From ZLKRG08 sp963977625 (GTDB lineage Bacteria; Actinomycetota; Actinomycetes; Nanopelagicales; Nanopelagicaceae), in the NCBI GenBank assembly GCA_963977625.1, contig CAXBPX010000046.1, forward strand, positions 1-9,547: 9,547 nucleotides of DNA. The letters are read 5' to 3'. Of this stretch, positions 1 through 6,976 are shown piece after piece (the stretch's first letter is position 1; the number at the start of each line of letters is the position of its first letter). The notes beneath the pieces were generated by a model that had not been told where the DNA came from, did no database searches, and saw only the letters and a list, made by a program, of their open reading frames with translations. Both the position numbers and the translations under genes were made by a program.

Positions 1-338
1 TTAGCGTTGATGAAGTAAAAGAAAAATGGCCGGAAGATTACATTTCTTGGATTTCATCTAGCGCTTTCACGCCACCTGGCGGTGAGTCTTATGACGATTT
101 AGCAGCGAGAATCGAACCAGCTTTTGATGCCCTGGCAGATAAATATCCAGGACAAAAAGTTGTAATCGTCACTCATAATGGTGTTATCAAACAGTTGGCG
201 AGCATAGTATTAGAGGGTAATCCGAATTCGCTTTTCCATATCGATGTAAGTCCTTGTTCTATATCTTCTTTCTCGATTTGGCCGAGTGATGGGCTTCGGG
301 CCGTTAGATCAATAAATGAAAGAGGGCATTTCCGTTGA
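1..338 (+). CDS. Histidine phosphatase (phosphoglycerate-mutase-like) family protein, 3' part
   Basis: The frame is open at the window edge; its first full codon begins at base 3 and it ends at TGA 336-338, giving about 111 C-terminal residues. The segment PPGGESYDD resembles the conserved GES region of histidine phosphatases. VVIVTHNGVIKQL carries the second catalytic histidine block of the superfamily (usually THGG or SHGG; here THNG). The RHG motif with the phospho-accepting histidine would lie upstream of the window and cannot be checked. Members hydrolyse or transfer phosphate on small metabolites or proteins, and the substrate cannot be told from this piece. It could also be the phosphatase half of a two-domain RNase H/phosphatase protein as found in actinobacteria. 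Its last codons overlap the TTG start of the next gene, which points to one transcript with translational coupling. Confidence 0.8.
   Translation, partial: SVDEVKEKWPEDYISWISSSAFTPPGGESYDDLAARIEPAFDALADKYPGQKVVIVTHNGVIKQLASIVLEGNPNSLFHIDVSPCSISSFSIWPSDGLRAVRSINERGHFR
321..326 (+). promoter_or_regulatory. Ribosome binding site AGAGGG supporting the TTG start at 335
   Basis: AGAGGG lies 8 bases before TTG 335-337, inside the end of the phosphatase gene. The next in-frame ATG (codon 22) would cut into the first membrane helix of the TerC-like protein, so the TTG is the better start. Confidence 0.5.
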
Positions 339-1243
339 TTTCCAATGTTGAATGGGCATACACAATAGGTGCATTGGTCATCTTTGCAACCGTAGACATG
401 ATTGCAGCAATTGCTCGCCGTAACAAGAAGACCACTCTCATCGAAGCTGGTTTATGGACTTTTGTTTATGTTAGCGCTGCAATTATTTTCGGATTCTTGC
501 TGCCATCTTGGGGTTCTGACCAAATGCAAAAGGAGTTTTTTGCTGGCTGGCTAACAGAATATGCCTTATCAGTAGACAATATATTTGTATTCATTTTAAT
601 TCTTACAAAATTGAAGATTGAAAAAGAAAAGCAACACCTGGTTCTATTAATTGGCATTTTGTTCGCGATTGTGCTTCGTGCAATCATGATTAGTGCGGGT
701 GTTCAGTTGATTGAACGTTTTGGCTGGATTTTCTTTTTATTTGGTGCATTCTTGGTTTACACCGCATGGAAATTGGCATTCGAATCAAAGGACGAAGAGT
801 GGCAAGAAGGTCGAATTTTGACATTCTTACGTGGTAGAGGAGTAAAGAACTTTACGATTGCTCTTTTTGCTTTAGGTGTCACAGACTTACTTTTCGCTGT
901 GGATTCAATTCCAGCAATTTTTGGTTTGACTCAAGATCCTTATGTTGTAATTACGGCGAATATTTTTGCACTTATGGGATTACGCCAGCTCTACTTCTTA
1001 CTGGAAGAACTTTTGGAGCGTCTAATTTACTTATCTAAGGGTCTTTCTGTAGTTCTCGGATTTATTGGAATTAAACTTTTTATTGAAGGTTTCCATCAAG
1101 TTGGTGTGCATGAAATCGGCGGTTTTCACCTGTTTGAAATATCAATCGAAACTAGTTTGCTGACTATTGTGAGCATTTTGGCTGTGACAGCTGTTACCAG
1201 TTTGGCTGCAACTCGCAATAAAGTGAACAAAATTCAGGATTAA
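335..1243 (+). CDS. TerC/Alx family integral membrane protein
   Basis: The product is a 302-residue polytopic membrane protein with about eight or nine hydrophobic segments. Two family hallmarks are visible: EYALSVDNIFVF (residues 75-86, with E75, D81 and N82) and VTDLLFAVDSIPAIF (182-196, with D184 and D190). The acidic residues of these paired motifs are thought to handle a metal ion. ANIFALMGLRQLYFLL (208-223) is also typical. Length matches the family. Relatives include TerC (linked to tellurite resistance) and Alx/YceF-type proteins implicated in Mn2+ export or metal supply to exported enzymes; the exact role here is not known. The TTG start overlaps the upstream stop as TTGA. No manganese (yybP-ykoY) riboswitch can be present directly upstream, because that space is coding. 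The family call is firm; the substrate is inference. Confidence 0.92.
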   Translation: MISNVEWAYTIGALVIFATVDMIAAIARRNKKTTLIEAGLWTFVYVSAAIIFGFLLPSWGSDQMQKEFFAGWLTEYALSVDNIFVFILILTKLKIEKEKQHLVLLIGILFAIVLRAIMISAGVQLIERFGWIFFLFGAFLVYTAWKLAFESKDEEWQEGRILTFLRGRGVKNFTIALFALGVTDLLFAVDSIPAIFGLTQDPYVVITANIFALMGLRQLYFLLEELLERLIYLSKGLSVVLGFIGIKLFIEGFHQVGVHEIGGFHLFEISIETSLLTIVSILAVTAVTSLAATRNKVNKIQD

Positions 1244-1287
1244 CGTTCAATATAACTTTTTCGCAACTTTTCTACGCTTGTAGTTAC

Positions 1288-1387
1288 TGCCAGTTTTCTT
1301 GTGGGCAAGGCGCTGCGGCAGGTAAACTCACGCTTCACTCGAACCCCCACAAGGAGTTCAAATCGCTTTGACCAACTGGCAAAGCGA
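1288..1387 (+). promoter_or_regulatory. Structured 5' leader of the binding-protein gene, possible pseudoknot or switch RNA
   Basis: The 174-base gap 1244-1417 holds three perfect 8-bp inverted-repeat pairs. They are TGCCAGTT 1288-1295 with AACTGGCA 1374-1381; CTTGTGGG 1298-1305 with CCCACAAG 1346-1353; and TCGCTTTG 1363-1370 with CAAAGCGA 1380-1387, which has a 9-base loop. The loop of the last hairpin (AACTGG, 1374-1379) can pair with CCAGTT 1290-1295. The RNA could therefore form a loop-to-upstream pseudoknot, or alternate between two stems. No U-run follows, so it is not a terminator. It ends about 15 bases before the ribosome binding site. I do not recognise a known riboswitch consensus. 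The base pairs are seen; the regulatory role is inferred. Confidence 0.4.
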
Positions 1388-1403
1388 ACCAAGAACTTAT
1401 AAG

Positions 1404-1409
1404 TAAGGA
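1404..1409 (+). promoter_or_regulatory. Ribosome binding site TAAGGA of the substrate-binding protein gene
   Basis: TAAGGA lies 8 bases before ATG 1418 and decides that start. A second AAGGAG at 1351-1356 sits at the edge of the leader stem 1298-1353, about 60 bases upstream of the ATG. It has no start codon at a useful distance. Confidence 0.6.
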
Positions 1410-1417
1410 ATAACTAA

Positions 1418-3040
1418 ATGAAGGTTAAGTCACTTAACGTGCGCTTAGCGGCAATCTTTGCTGCATCTGCGCTCGTAATTGGTGTACCGGTTGTTACTGC
1501 AAATGCAGCTACAACATTCACCGACTGCCAGCTTTTTGCTGCTGGCGAACCAGACTTCATTGATCCAGCGCTTACATCAACACTAGTTGGTGCAAACCTA
1601 GCTTCAATGTTGTTCGATGGTCTAACAGATACAGATGCAAACGGAAAATTAGTTCCTGCAGCTGCAGCAAAGTGGAAGTCTCCAGACAAGGGCAAGACTT
1701 GGGTATTTACCCTCAAGAAGGGTCAGAAGTTCTCAAACGGTGAAGCAGTTCTTCCTTCTTCATTCGTAAATGGTTGGAAGCGTTCAATGGATTCTAAGCT
1801 TGCTTCAGAAGTTTCTTACCATGGTGACTTCATTGCAGGAATGAATGCATACTCAACAGGTAAGGGTCCTTGGCCATCATCTTCAGTTGTTGCTGATGAC
1901 GCTGCGCTAACACTTACAGTTGTAATGGAAAATCCAACTGCTGACTGGCCATCAATTGCAGGTCACACAGTATTTTCACCAATCCCAACTTCAATGGTTG
2001 GCGCATCTTCAAAGGTTGAAGAAGATGGCACCAAGTTAGTTGGAAATGGTCCATACAAGCTAAAGGAAGCAATCACTAAGCGTGCTGGTGGACAAGTAAC
2101 TCTTGTTCCAAACACCAACTTCGGTGGAACTGCTCCTAAGCTTTCACAAATCACCTTCAAGATTTCATCTGATACCAATGCTGCTTACAATGCATTTGCA
2201 TCAGGTCAGTGCGATTCAGGTCCAATTCCTGCTGGTCGTTACAAGGAACTTCTTGATAAGTGGGGCACCAAGGGTCTTAAGAGCACACTTGGTACTGACT
2301 ACTGGGGCTTCAACTGGGAAGATCCAGTTGTAGGTGGCACCAAGAACAAGTACCTACGTTCTGCAATTGCAAAGGCAATTGATAAGAAGCAGATCTCTGA
2401 AGTTATTTATCAGGGAATTCGTAAGCCGGCATCAGGTTTATTGCCACCAGGACTTCCTGGTTACAAAGCAAACCAAGCGCTAACAGTTACACGCGACCTA
2501 CAAGGTGCGATTGCTGATTACAAGCGTTGGCAGAACCTTGGTAATGCACCACTTTCAACTCCAATCCGCCTTTCATACAACGATGGCGCTGGTTGGGACA
2601 AAGTTGCATCAATCATCGTTGCAAACTTAAAGGAAGTTGGAATTCCTGCGAAGTTAGATCCATTCCCAGCGGACGGAACTTACTTCTCAAAGATGCGTAA
2701 GGGACAAGGACAGATCATCCGTGCTGGTTGGTTTGCTGATTATCCAATCGCGGATAACTTCTTGTATCCACTTCTACACTCTGCATCAATTGATGGAGAC
2801 AACTTAGAGCGTTATAGCAGTTCAGCATTTGATGCTTTGGTTAACAGCGCTCGCGCAAGCACCAACGCTTCATTCTCACAGGCGCAATACCAGCGTGCAG
2901 AAGCGCAAGCTTTACGCAGCGACGTGGTAATTGTTCCAACAGTGAACCGTGGTATCGCAGTTGTGCTTCAGCCAACAGTTTCAACCTTCCCAATCACACC
3001 GCTTGGAATGGTTGTATACGACGAAGTAACAAAGAGCTAA
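1418..3040 (+). CDS. Extracellular substrate-binding protein of a peptide/nickel-type ABC importer (SBP family 5)
   Basis: The 540-residue product has an N-terminal signal peptide: basic residues K2, K4 and R9, a hydrophobic stretch at about 10-27, and a likely signal peptidase I site after ANA (residue 30). The mature part reads as a family 5 binding protein (DppA/OppA/NikA-like). Visible marks are LVPAAAAKW, TWVFTLKKGQKFSNGE, NGPYKL, and a late IRAGWFADYPIADNFLYPLL block. The protein should capture a peptide or similar ligand outside the membrane and deliver it to the permeases encoded next. There is no lipobox: the first cysteine is C37 in TFTDC, so the usual lipid anchor of a monoderm binding protein is missing. 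C37 and C265 are the only cysteines seen and could pair. Lysine is almost always AAG here, unlike the following genes, which suggests high expression. A terminator follows. The ligand cannot be told. Confidence 0.93.
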   Translation: MKVKSLNVRLAAIFAASALVIGVPVVTANAATTFTDCQLFAAGEPDFIDPALTSTLVGANLASMLFDGLTDTDANGKLVPAAAAKWKSPDKGKTWVFTLKKGQKFSNGEAVLPSSFVNGWKRSMDSKLASEVSYHGDFIAGMNAYSTGKGPWPSSSVVADDAALTLTVVMENPTADWPSIAGHTVFSPIPTSMVGASSKVEEDGTKLVGNGPYKLKEAITKRAGGQVTLVPNTNFGGTAPKLSQITFKISSDTNAAYNAFASGQCDSGPIPAGRYKELLDKWGTKGLKSTLGTDYWGFNWEDPVVGGTKNKYLRSAIAKAIDKKQISEVIYQGIRKPASGLLPPGLPGYKANQALTVTRDLQGAIADYKRWQNLGNAPLSTPIRLSYNDGAGWDKVASIIVANLKEVGIPAKLDPFPADGTYFSKMRKGQGQIIRAGWFADYPIADNFLYPLLHSASIDGDNLERYSSSAFDALVNSARASTNASFSQAQYQRAEAQALRSDVVIVPTVNRGIAVVLQPTVSTFPITPLGMVVYDEVTKS

Positions 3041-3053
3041 TAACTCTTTAAGT

Positions 3054-3092
3054 CTTAAGGGGCTCGCGAAAGTGAGCCCCTTAAGCATTTTT
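3054..3092 (+). terminator. Rho-independent terminator after the binding-protein gene
   Basis: CTTAAGGGGCTC (3054-3065) pairs perfectly with GAGCCCCTTAAG (3074-3085). Inside this stem G3066-T3073 and C3067-G3072 close a GAAA tetraloop, giving a 14-bp stem. A run of five T (3088-3092) follows. It stands 14 bases after the stop codon and before the permease genes, so it should lower read-through into them. Confidence 0.85.
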
Positions 3093-3099
3093 AAGATAT

Positions 3100-3128
3100 T
3101 TAACTAATTAACAAAGATTGGATAAGAT
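3100..3128 (+). promoter_or_regulatory. Candidate promoter for the permease/ATPase genes, leaderless type
   Basis: TTAACT (3100-3105) and TAAGAT (3123-3128) are separated by exactly 17 bases and fit -35 and TAnnnT -10 boxes. The ATG of dppB begins 8 bases after the -10 box, about where transcription would start. The message would then have almost no leader, a common arrangement in actinobacteria. Only a weak GGATAAG stands upstream as a ribosome binding site, which agrees with this. Each hexamer matches its consensus at four of six positions. Confidence 0.5.
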
Positions 3129-3136
3129 TCCGCGCA

Positions 3137-4126
3137 ATGTTTTCATATGCCATCAAGCGACTTCTCCAAACTTTAGTTGTGGTTTGGGCTGCGACCACTT
3201 TGATGTTCGCGCTCTTTTTCATCATCCCGGGAGATCCCATCTCATTAAAGAGTGGCGAAAAAGCGTTACCGCAATCAATCATTGACAACATCAATGCCAA
3301 ATATGGATTAGATAAACCGGCATATGTTCAATACTTTAGATTTTGGAATAACCTCTTACATGGTGATCTAGGTTATTCATACAAGAATGACAAATCAGTA
3401 AATCAAATTCTGACGGATGGTTTTCAGACCAGTGCTAGATTGCTTTTTTGGGGTGCGCTATTCCAATTAATTATCGCGCTTACAGTAGGTCTAGTCTCTG
3501 CCATCAAACGCGGTTCACTAGGTGACAAGATCGGCACCGTATTTACGGTTGGAATCCAAGGAATTCCGGTATTCGTTTCTGGACTTTTAGCGCAATACTT
3601 TTTCGGAGTATTACCTTTCCAACTACATATCAATTGGGCCAATCTTTATAAACCTTGGCCAATGGAATGGAGCTTTGGTGTAATTCCAACTTCAGGTTGG
3701 CAAGGAATACTCTTACCGGCCATGGTAGTGGCAGTGGTGGATGCCGCATTTATCGCTCGAATGCTCCGTTCATCTTTACTCGAAGTTTTGCGGGCAGATT
3801 ACATCCGTACCGCTTTTGCAAAAGGACTGTCACCGCGCCGAGTTTGGTTTCACCATGCGCTTAGAAATGCTTTAATTCCAGTAGTAACTGTTTATGGAAC
3901 TTCTTTGATTTCAATTTTTGGAGTTGCAGTCCAAACTGAAAAAGTTTTTTCACTTCCTGGCATGGGTTCAACCATTGCCGATTCAGCGTTGGGCCAAGAT
4001 GCACCGGTGGTATTGGGATTAGCCATTGTCGTAATTGCCTTTGGCGCCATAGTTAATTTAATTGTGGATTTAAGTTATGCCTTAATTGACCCAAGAATCA
4101 AAATCGATTCAAAGGTGGTGCATTAA
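3137..4126 (+). CDS. dppB: ABC transporter permease, DppB/OppB type
   Basis: The product is a 329-residue inner membrane permease. It opens with the family-typical FSYAIKRLLQTLVVVWAA helix followed by FFIIPGDPI (residues 27-35). NLLHGDLGYSY (72-82) is the usual short external signature. The cytoplasmic EAA loop that docks on the ATPases is RADYIRTAFAKGLSPRRVW (219-237), leading to the conserved HHALRNALIPVV. The C-terminus DLSYALIDPRIK is also standard. It should form one half of the membrane channel, with the DppC-type protein as the other half. ATG 3137 is chosen because it starts right at the first helix and sits just after the promoter. The stop overlaps the next start by one base (TAATG). 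Confidence 0.95.
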   Translation: MFSYAIKRLLQTLVVVWAATTLMFALFFIIPGDPISLKSGEKALPQSIIDNINAKYGLDKPAYVQYFRFWNNLLHGDLGYSYKNDKSVNQILTDGFQTSARLLFWGALFQLIIALTVGLVSAIKRGSLGDKIGTVFTVGIQGIPVFVSGLLAQYFFGVLPFQLHINWANLYKPWPMEWSFGVIPTSGWQGILLPAMVVAVVDAAFIARMLRSSLLEVLRADYIRTAFAKGLSPRRVWFHHALRNALIPVVTVYGTSLISIFGVAVQTEKVFSLPGMGSTIADSALGQDAPVVLGLAIVVIAFGAIVNLIVDLSYALIDPRIKIDSKVVH

Positions 4127-5010
4127 TGTCTGATTTTGAAACCGAGGGACAGGCACCGGTATCACTTTCTTATTGGCAAGATGTACGTAAACGATTCTTT
4201 GCAAACAAACTTTCTTTAGTTGGCTTAGGAATTTTAACTTTCTTAATTTTGGCTGGTATTTTTGGACCAATAATTTCAAAATTTAAACCCGATGAACTCT
4301 CAAGCGATATCTTAGTAACCCCCGGAACTAATGGTCACTGGTTAGGTACAGATGACTTGGGTCGCGATATTTTCGAGCGTGCTACCAACGGCATTCGACT
4401 TTCATTAACAGTTGCAATTGTAGTTACCGTCATTTCAGTTTTAGTCGGTGTAACTCTTGGTGGATTAGCTGGTTATTTTGGCGGCTGGATAGATACTTTA
4501 ATCAGCCGTTTTATTGATACTTGGCAGGTTATTCCATTTGTTCTAATTGGTTTTGCAATTATTACGGTCTTTGGATCATCATTTTGGGTCATTGTTGCCG
4601 CTTTAGTATTTACAGGTTGGTATTCCACTACGCGTTTATTCCGTGCATCGGTGATGCAAGTTAAATCTCTGGAATATGTAGAAGCAGCTCGTGCAACTGG
4701 TGCGACCACCAAGCGCATCATTTTGCGTCATATTGGTCCAAATGCAATTCCACCAATTATTGTGGTTTTAGCATTTTCGGTAGCAGGTGCGATTCTCTCC
4801 GAATCTATTTATGCCTTTCTTGGTGTGGGCTTTCGCGAACCAACTCCATCACTTGGTGTGATGATTTCTAGCTCCAGAAATTACTTAACTGATAAGCCAT
4901 TTGTATTTTTTATCCCAGGTTCAATTTTGGTCGCACTAACGCTATCTATTGTGTTAATTGGTGATGGCTTACGTGATGCACTTGATCCAAAGCTACGAGG
5001 CAGCAAATGA
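4126..5010 (+). CDS. dppC: ABC transporter permease, DppC/OppC type
   Basis: The 294-residue product has a cytoplasmic N-terminus (SYWQDVRKRFFANKLSLVGL) leading into the first helix, as in OppC/DppC N-terminal domains. HWLGTDDLGRDIFERATNGI (71-90) is the strongly conserved periplasm-side block of the family. The EAA loop is VEAARATGATTKRIILRHIGPNAIPP (185-210), and ESIYAFLGVGFREPTPSLGVMI (226-247) is a family hallmark. It ends with DGLRDALDPKLRG, typical for DppC. It pairs with the DppB-type protein to form the channel. AAAGGTGG (4111-4118) gives a ribosome binding site 7 bases before the ATG. The 1-base overlap upstream and the 4-base overlap downstream (ATGA) show an operon with coupled translation. 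Confidence 0.95.
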   Translation: MSDFETEGQAPVSLSYWQDVRKRFFANKLSLVGLGILTFLILAGIFGPIISKFKPDELSSDILVTPGTNGHWLGTDDLGRDIFERATNGIRLSLTVAIVVTVISVLVGVTLGGLAGYFGGWIDTLISRFIDTWQVIPFVLIGFAIITVFGSSFWVIVAALVFTGWYSTTRLFRASVMQVKSLEYVEAARATGATTKRIILRHIGPNAIPPIIVVLAFSVAGAILSESIYAFLGVGFREPTPSLGVMISSSRNYLTDKPFVFFIPGSILVALTLSIVLIGDGLRDALDPKLRGSK

Positions 5011-6005
5011 CCAAGCCACTACTTGAGATTCAAGATTTATATGTGCACTTCAATACTTCAGACGGAGTAGTGCAAGCAATCAATGGCGCTTCGCTTTCAT
5101 TAAAAGCTGGTGAAATTGTCGGATTAGTTGGCGAATCAGGTTCTGGTAAATCAGTAACTGCAATGAGCGTGCTGGGATTAGTGCCACAACCACCAGCTTT
5201 TTATCCAAAGGGCAAGATTCTTTGGAAAGGTACCGATCTTTTAACCACTCCGGATCGCGAACTTCGCGAAATTCGTGGCGGCGAAATTTCGATGATCTTC
5301 CAGGACCCGATGACCTCATTAAATCCGGTGTACACAATTGGCCATCAAATCGCTGAAATGATTAGAGTGCACGAAAGAATTTCGCCAAAGCAAGCTAAAG
5401 AACGCACCATCGAAATGCTCGATTTAGTTGGTGTGCCAAATCCACATCAACGCGTTGATGATTATCCGCATCAATTTTCAGGCGGCATGCGTCAACGCGC
5501 CATGATTGCGATGGCGCTATCTTGCAAACCAGAATTGTTAATTGCCGACGAACCAACCACTGCGCTAGATGTAACAATTCAGGCACAAGTTTTAGAGATT
5601 CTAGAAAAATCTGCACGTGAATTAAATACTGCAGTACTACTTATTACACATGACTTAGGTGTAGTCGCAGGTTTATGTGATCGAGTAGCTGTTATGTATG
5701 GCGGTCGAATTGTTGAAGAAGCACCGGTAGATGATTTATTTGAAAAACCTTATATGCCTTACACCTGGGGATTAATGAAATCGATTCCGCAGATGGATCA
5801 AATCTCTAATCAACCTCTGTACACAATTCCTGGTGCACCACCAATCATGTCGCGCCCACCAAAAGGTTGTGCTTTTGCGCCTCGTTGTGAATTCGCACAA
5901 GCTGCATGTTCAGAATCAGTACCTGAACTTATTGAATTTAAAGAAAATCGAATGGTTCGTTGCCATAGAGTAAATGAACCTGGTTTTGTGAAGGCACTTG
6001 CATGA
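5007..6005 (+). CDS. dppD: ABC transporter ATP-binding protein, DppD/OppD type
   Basis: This 332-residue cytoplasmic ATPase is one of two that power the importer. All ATPase motifs are intact: Walker A GESGSGKS (42-49), Q-loop MIFQDP (Q99), signature FSGGMRQ (157-163), Walker B LLIADE (177-182) and the switch histidine H215 in LLITHDLG. The C-terminal oligopeptide/dipeptide-type extension reads PPKGCAFAPRC and holds four cysteines (C288, C294, C301, C319). This pattern is common in the family; in the mycobacterial oligopeptide importer the equivalent cysteines are reported to hold an iron-sulfur cluster. The start is fixed by the ATGA overlap with dppC and by GAGG at 4997-5000. I see no frameshift or missing residue. 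D/F assignment follows gene order and sequence type. Confidence 0.96.
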   Translation: MTKPLLEIQDLYVHFNTSDGVVQAINGASLSLKAGEIVGLVGESGSGKSVTAMSVLGLVPQPPAFYPKGKILWKGTDLLTTPDRELREIRGGEISMIFQDPMTSLNPVYTIGHQIAEMIRVHERISPKQAKERTIEMLDLVGVPNPHQRVDDYPHQFSGGMRQRAMIAMALSCKPELLIADEPTTALDVTIQAQVLEILEKSARELNTAVLLITHDLGVVAGLCDRVAVMYGGRIVEEAPVDDLFEKPYMPYTWGLMKSIPQMDQISNQPLYTIPGAPPIMSRPPKGCAFAPRCEFAQAACSESVPELIEFKENRMVRCHRVNEPGFVKALA

Positions 6006-6976
6006 CAAATAATCTTTTAACAGTTAAGAACCTAGAGAAGAAATTCCCAGTACAGCGTGGATTATTAAAACGCACTGTTGGATACATCCATGCAGTTGAT
6101 GGGGTCTCATTTGAAATTGCTGAAGGTGAAACTCTAGGTTTAGTAGGCGAATCAGGATGCGGAAAATCAACTACTGCGCGCGTTATCTTGCGCCTGCTGC
6201 AATCAACTAGCGGCGAAGTTACATTTAATGGCAAATCAATCAGCCAATTAACTGATGATGAGATGCGTGATTTACGTAAAGATATTCAAATAGTTTTCCA
6301 AGATCCTTATGCATCGCTAAATCCGCGCATGACAGTTCGCCAGATTGTGGCAGAACCTTTAATTGTGCATGGGATGGCGCAAGATGATAGCGATCCACGC
6401 GTTGATGAAATGCTTGAACTTTGCGGACTTTCCCGAGAATTTGGTAATCGCTATCCTCATGAATTCTCCGGCGGACAGCGTCAACGTGTTGGTATTGCCA
6501 GAGCATTAGTTACCAATCCAAAACTAGTGGTGCTTGATGAGCCAGTTTCGGCATTGGATGTTTCAGTGCAAGCACAGATTCTTAACTTGCTTGATGATTT
6601 ACGTAAGCGCTTTGGTTTTAGCTATCTATTTGTGGCGCATGATTTATCAGTAGTTTCACATATCTCTAATCGTGTAGCTGTGATGTATTTAGGAAAGATT
6701 GTCGAAATTGGTACCAGAGAAGAGATTTTTAATAATCCAAAGCATCCATATACCAAAGCTTTAATTTCGGCAGTTCCGCTTGCAAATCCAAAGCAAGAGC
6801 GAGTCCGTAAAAATTCTAGAATCGTTTTAACTGGTGATGTACCTAGCCCTGCTAATCCACCATCTGGCTGTCGCTTCCGCACCCGTTGTTGGAAAGCGCA
6901 AGAAATTTGTGCCACCGAAGAACCGTTATTAATTGCAAAGGGTAAAACTTCGGTAGCTTGTCACTTTCCGGAGTAA
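6002..6976 (+). CDS. dppF: ABC transporter ATP-binding protein, DppF/OppF type
   Basis: This 324-residue protein is the second ATPase of the importer and should pair with the DppD-type subunit. Its N-terminus has the OppF/DppF style NLEKKFPVQRGLLKR followed by AVDGVSFEI. Motifs are Walker A GESGCGKS (49-56), Q-loop IVFQDPYASLNPR (Q100), signature FSGGQRQ (155-161), Walker B LVVLDE (175-180) and H213 in VAHDLSVV. The C-terminal extension PPSGCRFRTRC also carries four cysteines (C290, C296, C303, C320), spaced like those of DppD. The start overlaps the dppD stop by four bases, with GAAGG at 5990-5994 as ribosome binding site. Its stop directly abuts the stop of the convergent lipoprotein gene, with no terminator hairpin visible between them. 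Confidence 0.96.
   Translation: MTNNLLTVKNLEKKFPVQRGLLKRTVGYIHAVDGVSFEIAEGETLGLVGESGCGKSTTARVILRLLQSTSGEVTFNGKSISQLTDDEMRDLRKDIQIVFQDPYASLNPRMTVRQIVAEPLIVHGMAQDDSDPRVDEMLELCGLSREFGNRYPHEFSGGQRQRVGIARALVTNPKLVVLDEPVSALDVSVQAQILNLLDDLRKRFGFSYLFVAHDLSVVSHISNRVAVMYLGKIVEIGTREEIFNNPKHPYTKALISAVPLANPKQERVRKNSRIVLTGDVPSPANPPSGCRFRTRCWKAQEICATEEPLLIAKGKTSVACHFPE

Noticed and set aside
1351..1375. T-arm-like GTTCAAATC followed by ACCA, suggesting a tRNA or tmRNA end
   Set aside because: The stem around TTCAAAT has a mismatch, the spacing to ACCA does not fit an acceptor stem, and no anticodon or D arm is found upstream.
1363..1387. 8-bp hairpin as an intrinsic terminator of the TerC-like gene
   Set aside because: No T-run follows on either strand close to the stem.
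5392..5616. Minus-strand open frames within the ATPase genes
   Set aside because: They are reverse-frame shadows of conserved ABC ATPase coding sequence without ribosome binding sites or family features.
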